DNA of 64,000 nucleotides from Pristionchus mayeri (GCA_036245805.1 BTRK01000004.1:46068690-46132689), one strand, 5' to 3'. Shown: positions 11,701 to 23,026, counted from the stretch's first letter. Translations and numbers: made by a program. Notes: generated by a model from the letters alone, not told the origin.

Positions 11701-13275
11701 GAAAAGGAGAACCATCCGTGAAGAAAAGGAGAACGGAATCTATGGACAAGAAGAACAAAGTATTTTGTCTCGTCTCTTGAACAATCTACATCAAATTCTC
11801 GTTCAGATTGTTCCTCAGAAGAGAGGGCCGTCACTCAAAGCAGATTCTCAATCGCAAAAGGTGAAGATGGACAATGAAAATTCGAAGGACAATGACACTG
11901 GGAGGAAGAAACTGAAATGCCCCGAGTGCGAAGTAAGTTCTGATGTTTTATTCGCCTTAGTTATTATAAAATAATCTGTTGAAGTTCGACACAAGATGCG
12001 TGAGCACCTGGATTTCCCATCTAAGAGACAAGCACTCTACTACTCCTGCTCTGGTGATCTTTATACATTTTTAATAATATATGATATGCTTTGTGAAAAA
12101 AAAATGTTGTGTGAACTATCAAATTATAATGTGACAGTAAATTAAATTGTATATGTAACGATAAATTATAACATATATTAAATTAGGTATATGTTGTGCG
12201 AAAAATTAATTTTTACACAGGCTGGATGTCTCCTTCGATGTGATTGTGGTTACGAAAGTTACTCTAAAGGTCACAGTTACGAGGTGAAAGTTTGATTTAT
12301 TCTGTAATTCTCTCATAACTTTTGTGCATAATGTTGAAATAGAAAATACCTCAATTCAGTGCGAGATCTCGAACTTCGACATCATTCGCAATGAAGATGA
12401 ACCGATTCGGAGATTTTCCGATCCGCCGGTTAGTAAAACAATTTTTAGATGTGAACTGCTATTGAATCCGCTTAATTTGTTCAATATCACTTGGTTTCAA
12501 TCAAAATATTTTCAGGTGACCCCTCAGTGTGTCGTGTGCAAGGTGAGTGACAAGTGACAACTCAGGAAAACGAGTACTCAGAAACGCCTTCAACTTCCTT
12601 ATTTTGCGTAGACTATTTAGGCTTAGCTTTCTTTGGCTTCTAAGGCTTAGGTTACTTAATCAATTTAGTTTAAGTTTGCTTAGGCGTAGGCTGAGGCCGT
12701 TAAAAGGCTTGAATAAGTTTGTTCTGAGTTGCCGTTTTTTTCTGAGTAGTCCTGTATGCGAATATCTAGGAAATGTTCTTTCTATTCATCATTCTCGCTT
12801 TTAATTGCTATTATTTCATGATATTTCTGATATTAAGTTATTTACATATAATTACGTTAATATCAGAAATATCCCAAGACGGCCTGTGGATACGCTCTTC
12901 ATATGAAGAGACATCACAAATCACTCAATGAGGTAACAAATGAGCCTTTATGATTGATAAACAATCCGTCCTTTAAGTAGCAGTTTAATAGAAAAAAGGG
13001 GCGGAGCCTAATCCCACCCACTTTGATCTTTGAACTTTGACCTTGCGCTTATGATTGATGAACACTCCTTCCTTCATCAGACCGGCATTTACTTAATCTG
13101 CTCCTGTGACACGAGATTCAACAATCATAATGACCAGAAGAAACATGACAATGAGGTGCTTTTTTGAGTTTTACCTTGCAAAATCACATGTTTTTTTGTT
13201 CTGACCAGTATCTAAAATCATACAATTTAGTGCACTGGACGAGACTTCACTCTTCACAAATTGGATGAGGATTGA
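8771..13275 (+). CDS. Modular C2H2 zinc-finger protein, 23 exons, about 612 aa
   Basis: Exons: 8771-8821, 8900-8998, 9072-9139, 9321-9400, 9466-9515, 9582-9680, 9745-9812, 9886-10003, 10065-10142, 10770-10844, 10921-11010, 11139-11237, 11320-11394, 11449-11541, 11604-11759, 11807-11932, 11985-12053, 12221-12283, 12360-12428, 12516-12542, 12867-12932, 13081-13155, 13231-13275. All joins keep frame with GT-AG introns. Residues 1-99 and 100-211 are two helical modules with matching exon sizes (51/99/68/80 and 50/99/68/118). Residues 238-381 are acidic repeats with SGDQ; residues 382-433 are basic (KRRRSTRI) and may be a nuclear signal or DNA contact. The C-terminal 150 residues hold two modules, each a C2H2 finger (CPEC-x12-H-x4-H; CVVC-x12-H-x3-H) followed by CxC...H...C. 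The start ATG follows an AATTTAG acceptor, which would suit trans-splicing. I do not recognise a named orthologue; a nuclear DNA- or RNA-binding role is inferred. Confidence 0.8.
10143..10769. other. Long intron 9 with a minus-strand relic ORF
   Basis: This 627-base intron is about ten times the usual size here. The minus-strand frame at 10246-10497 contains SAEWKWIDREESINFY and QIIPK. It aligns without gaps with part of another minus-strand frame at 22438-22785. Both could be remnants of one dispersed coding element; the identity is low. Confidence 0.3.
10747..11541 (+). repeat. Amplified acidic-linker exons with flanking intron sequence
   Basis: The exon pair 11320-11394/11449-11541 repeats 10770-10844/11139-11237. 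Exon sizes match (75/75 and 93/99), and both DAFEN exons are preceded by the same intron end (TTTTATCGTTCATTCA followed by TCTTC). The exon at 10921-11010 is a further diverged relative carrying SGDQ. Intron as well as exon sequence is shared, so the linker grew by genomic tandem duplication. Confidence 0.8.
12600..12730. repeat. Degenerate TTAGGC-like repeats in intron
   Basis: The intron between the 27-base and 66-base exons has many TTAGGC/CTTAGG fragments within about 130 bases. TTAGGC is the telomere hexamer of most nematodes. Reverse-complement fragments (GCCTAAGC) occur in the paralogue intron at 15345-15430. Small ones occur in MATH-BTB introns near 20337 and 20740. Confidence 0.45.
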
Positions 13276-13498
13276 GCAAATGGAGTATTTATTCACGGAA
13301 CTTGTTGATTTTACTCTATGATCCGTTCATCTTTTATTGTTTCCCGCTAATCATATTTGTTTCTTGACCTATTTTAAAATAATAAAGACATTTTTTAAAG
13401 GTTGATTAAATATATCATGATCTGGTTTCATTCCGGATAGACTATTTTGGTTATTTATTATTTTCGGTGAGTATACTGGCATGATTTTCTATTATAAG

Positions 13499-16400
13499 AT
13501 GACGTCTGCTGAGACGCCTCTAGCGACTGTTGAAGATTGGACGAGAAAGGTTTTTTTGTGTTTCTATTTTTTCAACAGCTTTTCCCTTATCGATACGACA
13601 AATTCGAATGAATACAATCGAATATACTTGGGAACATTTGAAATGGGATGTAACAACGGGATTTCGAATATTCAAAATATTAAATTCATTGCTGGTCTTT
13701 CGCTACTGTAGGTCATATATATTATTTATATTGCAGACTTTCGAGTTCTCCAATCAATCGACCGATCTCCTTGCTCCTGTGTTTTCAAGAACTTTCGACT
13801 CGATGTCTATAATTCTGAAGGATGCCGAACCTTTCGTCAGTTAGATTTTAAATCGTTGATGGCGAAACAAATCATCCTTATTGATTATGCACTTATTGCA
13901 GCTCATACAAAGATCTCTGAGATCTCTCGATTTCGAACTGTCAAACTGCTTCCAATTCGAGGATTCTGAGTGAGTTTAATTTAAATCTGGGAATTTCCTC
14001 AAACTCAATTCCCCCCGCTACACAAATCTTCTCACTGATGCTCAGGGAACCATCTATCCGATATCTGATGTTCGGTGTAATTGAATCACTCCATCTCACT
14101 CTTGCTCACTTGACAGATGAGACAGGTCAGTCAAACATATTAATATTAATTATATTTATATTAATTAAAAACTTACTCAAAACGCACTTGCATAACCTAC
14201 AAAAATTCCTTGCAGAGGATGTGTTTGAGAGAGCTGTATCGACGATCGATGAATGGAAGAAGAAGGTGCATTTTATATTCTATACCTCATTTCACAATCT
14301 CAGTGATGTAACTTTCGAGTTTCAGAGTGCTGACTTTTCGAATGGATCTGTTGATTTGCTCGCTACAGTTATCTCAAGGGCATTCGAGATGATGCTTGCC
14401 ATTGTCAAGAATATTGATCTTTGTGTTAGTTCATTTGACAATATTTTCGCGAAAGATTTACTAAATTTCAAGCACATTCTGAGAGCACTTGGATCACTCG
14501 ATTTTGAAAGATCGCAGAGCCTCTGTTTTGAGAATATCAAGTGAGCTTATAAAGACATTATAGCAATGTATATTGCTTTCAGTGAACTTTCAATTCGGTC
14601 GCTCAAATATGGTATTATCGAATCGATTTATCTGACCCTTCTTTATATGATTCAAAAGAAGTATCAGACAAACGCTTGTGAAGATATTCCATCTGAGGAG
14701 GTAGGCTACGATTTTCTCTGCCCGTTGAAAAATATCATTAATGATAATTTCCAAATACTTTATTTCAGAACCATATTCCGATTCCTCTCAATTCGCTTCA
14801 GTCTTCGAATCTCAACAGCACTGATCAGCATGGCCTACTCTTTACTGTAAGGATATACGATTATTTTTATCTCACAAGATTAAAATTCACAAATACAAAC
14901 ACAAAAACGCCTGGAAATGAACTATTCCTGGTAAAATTACTTTTCACCCGTACGATTTAATGGGATGTAAAAAGGAGTTATGTACTATGACGACATTTCC
15001 AGTGAATTTCGAATTCATTTTTTTACTTTAGGTGGTGCCAAAAGAAGAGCCGATCGACAATCCTATATTGTACGGTGATCAGGTGAATATTTACTCAGAA
15101 TTATATTTCAAGACGATATTTTGAGCCATTCGGTCAGGATTTTACTGGAGATGAATGGAATAGCAAGCAGATTCTGAATGAAACCATGGTTCGTGATTTT
15201 CACAATACGGCATTGTTGTCTGAAATACTCGTTCAACTCTATAAACTCATTCAAGAATTAAGGGAACTTTCCTAGAATCCTACCAACCCCCGCCCTCTTT
15301 CCCCCACCCCTTTGTGGGCGTGGTATAGTACCTATCCTTAAGCAACCGAAATCCGAGCCTAAGCAGTCTAAGCACAACTCTAACAACATTATGCTATGTC
15401 TACGCAGTCTAAGGCAGATTTTAAGCAACTTTATAATGAGAAGGAGGGCAGAGGGGGTGGGGCTTGGTAAGCTTCTAGGAAAATGCCGAGTTAAGACAGA
15501 AATACGGCATTCAGAATTGTGGACGAAAATTTTAAAATTTAGAATCTATTTAGTCCTTTTACTTTTTTTGTTTCGCATTTTTATTGTTTAGTTTAGAAAA
15601 TCTTCATAAGATATTCAGATTGTTCCTCGGAAGAAAAGATCTTCTTGTTCTGGAATTTCTAAATCGAAAAGAGTGAAGATGGACAAGGAAGATTCCATGG
15701 AAAATGGCACGGAGAGGAGTGAGATGGCGTGTCCCGAATGCCTCGTATGTTCTTTTCTATTTGAATTTATTCAATCGCAAAAATGTTGTTCCTCGATTAA
15801 TTGTATTAGGGTGTCCCATAAGTTCTCGGACTTTTTTTCAATCCATCTACTACATTAGCCATTGGAGTTAGGACTTAAAATACTTGCGCATTGTTAGTGG
15901 CAGAGGGCGTATTGTTACATAATGTCATTATCCTATGCATGCATATCATAGTGATGCTGCAATCTTTGAAAATGCTCATTTTTTGAGCACTTCGTTTTGC
16001 TTTTCTGCAACCTCTCCGCGAGATTCTAGGAGAGCCAGATGTGTGTGGTGTAATCAGTATCTTGCTGTGTATATAGTAATACATTAACATCGGTTGTACT
16101 GCTATTCCAGTAGTAGGAAAATGGAAAAATCGAAAATCAAGGGTACACTTTTACGGTTAGTTGTATATTTTCGAGCATATTTTAGACCTTCGCTAACCAA
16201 TTGTATCAAAAACAACTTTAAAGGTGATGATAATATGTTCTCAACCTTTTGAGGTTGTTTTTAAAACGTAACCTTTGAAGACACTTTGCAAAAAACAAAA
16301 TTTCCTATCGATGAAGCAAAGCAAATCCAGATATCAGAAATGCGCCTGAAATTATTGAATAGCTGTGTGTATTAATTAAAGACTGTAATTGCATTTCAAC

Positions 16401-17296
16401 TCACATTCATTAGCAAAATAATTCAAAAAAATCATTTTTTGGATTTTGCTATATTTTGTTCAAATTTATGTAGCACTCTCCAAAAGAACCAGCTATGCTG
16501 GTCTAGTGATTTATTTTTAAAGTAGTATCACACACTTTCAAATAGTCTGTGGTAGAATGTTGTTAGATTAGATATATAACTTAGAAAGCAAAATGTTCAT
16601 AATGTCCGGAAACTTATGGGACACCCTAATAATATCACTAAACACAATGAAATATTTGCATTGACCCATATTTTCACGGGGGGACGAGGGACGGGGATTT
16701 GGTAGACGTGACTAGATCATGCAGGAAAATAGATCTGGCGAAAGTTGGGCAGTCCAGACTGAATCCGCTCAAAATTGACACTGGCCTAGCAATGTTCTCT
16801 CGCAAGCCCAGTATCGAAGACAGGGTGTACTTTTACCTTTATCTTTACCTTTTTTTGCATGGGGTGTATCATATTCGTTTCTCCATAGCGTTAGGGGAGA
16901 TTGTGAGATATGCATTTCAGATGATTTCTTAGTGTGTTCATTGAGAGGTCGGATTTCATGATTTCAACTCGATCTTCCCAATTTTAAATTTAGATCCGTC
17001 CCAAGACTGCCTATGGATATATTCGACATCTCAGAGATCATCACAAAACGACGCTAATGGCGGTTGGTTTGACCATCTATTTTTGTATATGACCTACTAA
17101 TTCTCAGAAGGGAATCTACCTTCTCTGTGCGTGTGGGTTCAGATACAACACTCAAAACGATCAAAAGAAGCATGATAAATCGGTAATTTCCCCTCGATTT
17201 TACCATTGAGATAACAATTTTATGTTCTGATAATGATATCTTGCTATTCAGTGCTCTGGAAAGGAATTCACTCGTCACAAACTTAACGAGGATTGA
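13499..17296 (+). CDS. Shorter zinc-finger paralogue, 15 exons, about 375 aa
   Basis: Exons: 13499-13549, 13737-13835, 13902-13969, 14046-14125, 14216-14265, 14326-14424, 14473-14540, 14583-14700, 14769-14846, 15032-15082, 15138-15188, 15619-15744, 16994-17062, 17108-17182, 17252-17296. The first nine exons have exactly the sizes of the upstream paralogue (51/99/68/80/50/99/68/118/78) and encode the same two helical modules. The acidic linker is reduced to two short exons and the SGDQ repeats are absent. The exon ending CPECL is followed by a 1249-base intron with a mariner-type MITE. The four middle zinc-finger exons are missing, apart from a stop-containing relic near 16921. Joining to 16994 keeps frame and rebuilds a finger of the form CPEC-x12-H. 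It ends in FTRHKLNED, as in its relatives. It is intact if that join is used and otherwise a pseudogene. Confidence 0.65.
15809..16626. mobile_element. Mariner/Tc1-type non-autonomous element in an intron
   Basis: The ends are inverted repeats of about 25 bases beginning GGGTGTCCCATAAGTT, with a few mismatches. They are flanked on both sides by TA (15807-15808 and 16627-16628), the usual target duplication of Tc1/mariner elements. The 818-base body lacks a transposase catalytic region. A 71-residue minus-strand frame inside it shows no recognisable domain. It lies in the enlarged intron of the shorter zinc-finger gene. Confidence 0.85.
16677..16860. repeat. Dispersed repeat, copy 1
   Basis: This segment shares an extended stretch with 19305-19450. 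Shared parts include a G-rich start, a GCAGG(T/A)AAA motif, CTGAATCCGC(T/C)CAA and GAAGACGGG/GAAGACAGGGTGTAC. No ORF or terminal repeats are seen. Both copies lie in introns of adjacent genes. Confidence 0.6.
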
Positions 17297-17569
17297 GCGG
17301 GCATAACATTGATCTATTTAATCGTTGAAGATTTTTCACCACCGTCAATTGTTATTGTCTGTTGAGCATTTGTTTTTCTTGATTGGTGTTAAGCATAAAG
17401 ACATTGATGTTCTTGTGAGATTGGAGAAGTTCAATGGAATCTGGTTTCATTCCGGATGAATTATTTTGAGTCTTTCGTTAATCACACGGTGAAATTCTCT
17501 ACGTGCAATTGCATATCTTTGTATATTTTTGACTGAGCTTATTTTTGACTGGGAAGGCACGGTTCTCAT

Positions 17570-17697
17570 GTGTGGTGTCATGATAAACTTACTTCTTAAC
17601 GTACAGCAATACTCGCGGCGGAACGGGGAATATTCACTCCAAGATCTTTTCCCGTTCGAGAGTATTAATGTACGTTAAGAAGCTTTTCGTGACGCCA
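17570..17697. repeat. Short imperfect inverted repeat upstream of the MATH-BTB gene
   Basis: CTTCTTAACGTAC at 17592-17604 is repeated inverted at 17670-17682, with further partial pairing on both sides (AATACTCG against CGAGAGTATT). It may be a small MITE. It lies 60 bases before the probable trans-splice acceptor of the next gene, so it could fall in its promoter. Confidence 0.55.
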
Positions 17698-17754
17698 CTT
17701 TGCTACGCATTCAACTGTAGCACACCCCGTGAACATTGCAGGTTTCTTTCGGGA

Positions 17755-20700
17755 ATGGCCCATAATACCAATTTGGTCCTTCGATGGGTGATCAATAATC
17801 CGAGGACGGTTTACGCAGCTGGAACAAGTGTGGAATCGGACGAGTTCGATGCAGGAGGATTCAAATGGTTTGTTTTTCTTGTTCTGCTTCTTGTTTGCTC
17901 TTTATTTGCATTAAGCTGAAAGAAGTATTTCAAAATTAGGCTACTCATTGTAGCCGAACAGCATATGCCTCCGAGAGCATACGAGGCTGACTTAATATTC
18001 TGATGCCGTGAAGAAATTAATGTTAGATTTGGAGAATGATCTTTGAGCACTCCTAAAATCCTTTTCGTTATCGATCTCAAGTAAGCTCGAAGGCACATAA
18101 TAGGGGTTTACTTGGTCCTTATCTGTATGTATTCCCATCGCTTCATACTTTTAGGATACCCAGGAAATCCAAGTTTAGTCAAATGTTATATTTTCACTCT
18201 TTTCTAAAAATATTTTCAGTCTCTCGTATTTTGTGGGGAAAAAGGGCTGTACATTCTCATATAGTGTAGTGATAAGCACAAGTGCAGTTCTTTCGAAAAA
18301 TAGGTCTAACGTCGTCCCTGCCTCAACATAGCACGATTTATGCAGCATTGAATTAATACCTCAGCTAATAAACACTTATCAAGCGATAATGTTTCCTGCT
18401 TCGAGGCTCAATCAGACTGGTTTCTAAATAAGTGTGCTTCCATGATACACTATGGTGCTACATACCACAGAGAAACATTTGAACTCATCTCTTCTCTACT
18501 TCTAGAAAACATTTATTATCAGTATTGATGAATAAAGGCCAATATTCTAAAATTTTCGACTTTCGGTATACGGTGAATGAATAAATTTCCCCAAAAGGGA
18601 GCTATCACCTGACTTTGCCCAGTCGTATACTGATAGATAAAGAGTTTATTTAACAGTTTACCACACAAGTTAGGACTTTTCACCAACACGGGAAAAAGGA
18701 AGTCTTGTAATAAACGAATTTCGATGTTCAAATTTCACAGTCGGGATGATGAATTCTACACGTTTTGGCAGAAGTATTGTATGCCCATCTAAATATAATT
18801 TGTAATTAATCATAGAAAGTGCTTTTCGTTTCACTACATTTGAGATGGTTACATCAATAGTTGCGGATGCACGGTAAAAAAATTTCTGTTGATGTGCAGT
18901 TAGGGTCGAGTCAAGAAATGAGTGTATTTTCTGACAGGCCATTCTCAGCGGACCAGATTCACATGTTGTTTGGTGATATTCGTGTGCCATACTTTTCGCA
19001 TGTGACGTAATTTTTCCCTATCCTAGTTCTCCATGGATTGCTGGACCGAAACGTAATCAGTAAAACATGTTGTCGATGTCGATTTGTCTTCATACTGTGG
19101 CCTCCATACCAATTGGATAGGCTTGAACCAATGCGCGATAGAAAGGGTGTCCAAGCACTCAACGAGCACAAGCAAAAAATGATAATCAGACGACAACAAA
19201 AGACGGGGCATTGCAGAATCGAAAATTTGAAAATGTAACATTACTTTCTTCACAACCTGATATTTGAAAAAAAAATGCACGAAATGGGTTTCTTCACGGC
19301 GCCTACCTGGGGGGGGGGGGGCAGGGAAGTAGTAGGTGTGAGTAAATCACGCAGGTAAACTGAGCTGAGCACTGCAGGCTGAATCCGCCCAATTTTTTGC
19401 CAGTGTTCTCCCGCGAGCCCAATCTCGAAGACGGGATGTACCTTTGCCTTTTACAAAAATGCGAATATGATCAACTGTTTGCATTATTATTTTAAGGATC
19501 GCCGCATTCGAGAAGCGTCCAAATGATTCGCGAAAAAGAAAAGCAGATGCTACCGGAATGGCTGATTTCTATCTCAAATGCTTCATGACTCACATCCGAC
19601 CCTGGATGTGTGAAGCTAAGGCATACTACTCACTGCTCCTTAATGATACAACGAGGTTCATTTCTATAAAGGTGAACCCTTATTCGTTCTTGTGTTCTTC
19701 AAATGATACTTTTTTTTATAATTTTTGCCTTCATTTTTGTGCTCCAAAGAATCATTATACGCGAGTGGAATTCGTTTTGGTTTTTATAAAAATGTACCAG
19801 TTTTTTTTCTGGTTGGTAAACACCTCACCGCCAGTGTTGGGCAACTATGGTCACCATCTGTTCATTTGGTTGCAAACTGTCCTGCTCTATCGACCGGTCG
19901 AAAGGGGGTAGGGAATGAAGATAGGGTGACCCTAATTTCGAACTCTACCTCTAAGTTCATTAGACGCGAATGAAGTTCGTTCCGGTTCATATTATAATGT
20001 GACGGTCTTCTGGTATTTATTGAAAATCCTTGTAATTTTAAGCGAATTTCAATTTACAGAATCGCTTTTCATTCGATGGCGAGAAAAACATCCTCCACGT
20101 TGGCACTAACTACTGGGATATTCTGAATAATGAGGTATATTTTCGTTGAAACAATCCTTAACAAATATCAGATTGCGTTTTTTTCAAGTATCCACTTGTA
20201 CGATAAAAGAAGATAATAGTGCTAAGTGGATTAACTAATTGCGGCATCAACTAACTGACAATTTAAATATAAAAATGCACCTACATGATCTTTTTTTGAA
20301 ATTTCAAGGACAGATACGGGAGGAAGCTTAACCTTAAAAGCCTAAGCATGTCACAAATGGATTTTGTAGTAGTGATATCAATTCGATTTAGGATCGAGGA
20401 TGCCTTATTGATGACACGGTTTCTGTGGAATTTCATCTTCGTATCATCTCAGCTGACAGGTTAATAAATCGACCGATTTCGCAATCCGAACAAATGTACA
20501 GACAAGCACTTATATATAGAAGCAATTTATACATAGTTTAACTTTTTAAATGCATTTAGATCATACTTTATCCTCATATTTAAACAATAATCATACTTTA
20601 TCTTTTTTCTTTAAAAACGTACTATCAGAAGCGTTGTCGACCCTGGACAATTCGCTTCTCCGAACCTAAAGAGTGACGTAATTCTGAAGGTTGAAGAGGG

Positions 20701-22176
20701 CAGTTTGCACGTGTCCAAGGAGGTATTTTTTTCCTCACTTAGGCATACTCTAGATAGGCTTAAGCTTGTCCTTACTTCCTCGGAGTCGTAGCTGAATAAA
20801 AGCAATGATATCATCCGTCTCTGATCTGCCGAGGCTCTCTAGATAGCGACCCGTTAATCCATTTCAGCCACCCGTTCACTAGTGTTCACTTATATTTTGA
20901 GTACCTGGCCGTGCAGTCTCCGGTCTTCGAGACCCTCTTCTTCGGGGATTTCGCTGAGAAGGGCAAGGAAGAAGTGGAGCTCAAGGATGTCAACTATATG
21001 GTCAGTAAAACGATGTTCTAAAGTCTATTTACATATTATCATTAAGGAATTCGTCGACCTTCTGAATCTGATCTACTTTCACTCGAATGGCATCACAGGT
21101 AAACATTTCACCAAATAATTAAAATAAAATAAAACATTTCACCATAAATCGATTATTGTATCTCCAAGTATGGTAGATTACTCAGTTCCCTACTCATCCT
21201 TCCCATTGATAATGCAACATTTCTTGTTGTGATATTGTTTAAAAGGGCGAAAGTGACCAAAAAAAGTTAAACGATTATTGATTATTCAGATGCAACGGTT
21301 GCTGGAATTGTGAAGCTCGCCGACAGATTCCAGATGGAGGTTAGCGTATAATAATCTGTAGTTCTTCGAAAATTGGCTCACCGCTTATGAACGATCGTTC
21401 TGTTTCTAATCTCTCATTTTGACTTACTCTACCTTATCAGGACTTATCCTTATCCCTCTTACTCTACCTTATCAGAACTTATCCTTATCCCTGTCTCATC
21501 AGTCATGGGAGAAGACGACACAGAAAAGTAGAGGGGGGAGGGGCTAGTCTCGAAATGATGATGATTGTAGGGGTTATCGAACAAGTGCCAATAATCATTT
21601 ATGTTTTTTCCTTCTTAATGTTTATAGATTTTAAAAAATATTTGTATTTCAGCGTATCACTGACCTCTCGGAGAAGTACCTCATCCAGTCGACGAGATTC
21701 AATGAGATGGAGAAGTTGCGCTTTGCGGATCAATACAGACTCGCCGCTCTCAGAGTACGGCACTTTAGTCATATTGTAAAATTTAGTTACTTAGTGTCAA
21801 ATTAAGTAAAATTTTGCAATATATTTTATACAGCCTTCGCCCTTTAAATGCTGGTTTCACGAATTGTATGATAATATCTATTTTCAGGAGTACTGCCTTC
21901 AGACACCGGCGCTAACCGCATCGCTCTCCATTCCCAAACTGACCAGGAAGCTCAAGGTTTGTTCTGCTATCCCTACCAGGAGAAAATCCCAAACATAGCG
22001 AAAGATAGAGAAAGCGTGCAAAACTACGGGAGTAGCTTATTTTCCAGAGGTCGGACGAATACAAGGCCCTCTCTGCCGAGATGAAGAAAGTTGTCCGAGA
22101 CAGAATCGACGAGTTATATGATATCGAAGAAGAGAAGAGAAAAGAAGAGAACGAAGAGAGCGAAGACGAAGCCTAA
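17755..22176 (+). CDS. MATH-BTB domain protein, 11 exons, 341 aa
   Basis: Exons: 17755-17867, 19497-19671, 20060-20134, 20392-20459, 20629-20722, 20902-21000, 21047-21098, 21290-21339, 21653-21754, 21888-21956, 22048-22176. All joins keep frame; the Trp codon of GFKW is split across the first, 1629-base intron. Residues about 10-145 form a MATH domain (substrate recognition), with GGFKW, YSLLLND, SFDG and VEFHLRI. Residues about 150-260 form a BTB domain: FASPNLKSDVIL, HVSKEYLAVQSPVF, FFGDFAEKGKEEVELKDV, then FVDLLNLIY. The C terminus is helical and ends in a Glu-rich run. Proteins of this type act as dimeric CUL3 ubiquitin-ligase adaptors, and the family is expanded in nematodes. The ATG at 17755 lies 16 bases after a TTGCAG acceptor, suited to trans-splicing. 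A longer in-frame Met at 17668 is unlikely, because that acceptor lies downstream of it. Confidence 0.88.
17868..19496. other. Unusually long first intron of the MATH-BTB gene
   Basis: 1629 bases hold the second dispersed-repeat copy, a 13-base G tract and a minus-strand open frame at 18670-18990. That frame encodes 106 residues and includes ASATIDVTISNVVKRK. The frame is protein-like in composition but has no recognised domain or clear splice sites. It may be a relic gene or transposon piece. Confidence 0.4.
19305..19450. repeat. Dispersed repeat, copy 2, with a 13-base G tract
   Basis: Homologous to 16677-16860. It starts with an uninterrupted run of 13 G (19309-19321), where the other copy has a much shorter G run, so the tract has changed in length since duplication. 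Confidence 0.6.
21423..21492. repeat. Two tandem 35-base units in a MATH-BTB intron
   Basis: The unit CTTACTCTACCTTATCAG followed by (G/A)ACTTATCCTTATCCCT occurs twice with one mismatch. It lies wholly within the intron between the exons ending at 21339 and starting at 21653. Confidence 0.75.
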
Positions 22177-23026
22177 GCAATTATCACCGTGTGGAATTAC
22201 CGTATCTCTTTTAACCCCTCGTTGTTGACCTACTATCATAATCTCAAGCAATGATGATGCAAACGTTTCACGAATTCTTGTTGTTGTTCTCGTTATCTGT
22301 TAATTCTGGAACTTTATTCATTCTCGCAGTTTCTGAAGTTGTCTAAGCTTCATAATTTTGAAGTTGTCTAAGCTTCATAATTTTCGCTCCAGCACTTTTC
22401 TATAGTTTACTCGCTTGTGGTTCACTTGTGATTAGGACTACTTTGGCATTATTTGAGTGACAATAGGTGCGCATAAATTAACTGTTTTATGTGAATCAAT
22501 TGCACTTCGTTCTGCCGTAACAAATATTTTTCGAAAAAGTGACGAATTGACCGAATTTTGAGTGATGTGTTCAAGCCGTCGCTTAAACAAAACGAATGTG
22601 ATACAAGCGGTGTATTTTCGTGAAGTAACTAAATAAGGGTCATTGTTTCCGATAAACACTTGAAAACGGAATTTCAGACTGTCTCGAAGAGAAGGCGAAT
22701 TCAAAATTAGCGAAACCGGCCACCAAATTTGGATTTCGCCATCATTCCAAATGTGGCTTTTGAATGAAATGTTGAATCTCCACAATTATTTAATGGTAGT
22801 ATCCACACGATATGCTCGTCCACTTCTGATAAATTTAAGACCACTAGCTCGTTCAACAGAAATGATCAGCTCCAAGAAATAAATTCCGCAATATTCAAGA
22901 TCTCAGAACTATGGAATTTGTAACTTGTTTATTTAGAATCCAAATTGCGTTTCTATTTAAAAAATAGCTTTGGTTTGTATAATGAATGCGCGAATTGTTA
23001 GCTGGTTCAGCTAATTATCACAGATA
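22177..23026. other. Intergenic, with one possible relic ORF
   Basis: No gene is supported. The minus-strand frame at 22438-22785 (115 residues, ending VTQIMPK) resembles the intron-9 relic frame of the zinc-finger gene over about 28 residues. A 20-base unit (GAAGTTGTCTAAGCTTCATA) is repeated twice near 22333-22379. Confidence 0.35.

Noticed and set aside
12325..12359. Exon starting after the TAG near 12342 in the long zinc-finger gene
   Set aside because: That acceptor breaks the frame. AATTCAG ending at 12359 keeps phase and gives the Cys that completes the CxC...H...C module, matching the first exon of the upstream fragment.
15875..16090. 71-residue minus-strand ORF inside the 818-base TA-flanked element, considered as a mariner transposase piece
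   Set aside because: No helix-turn-helix or catalytic motif is visible; the element is better called non-autonomous.
17668..17754. Upstream in-frame Met as the MATH-BTB start
   Set aside because: A TTGCAG acceptor lies between it and the ATG at 17755, and the added residues overlap a hairpin repeat and add nothing to the MATH domain.
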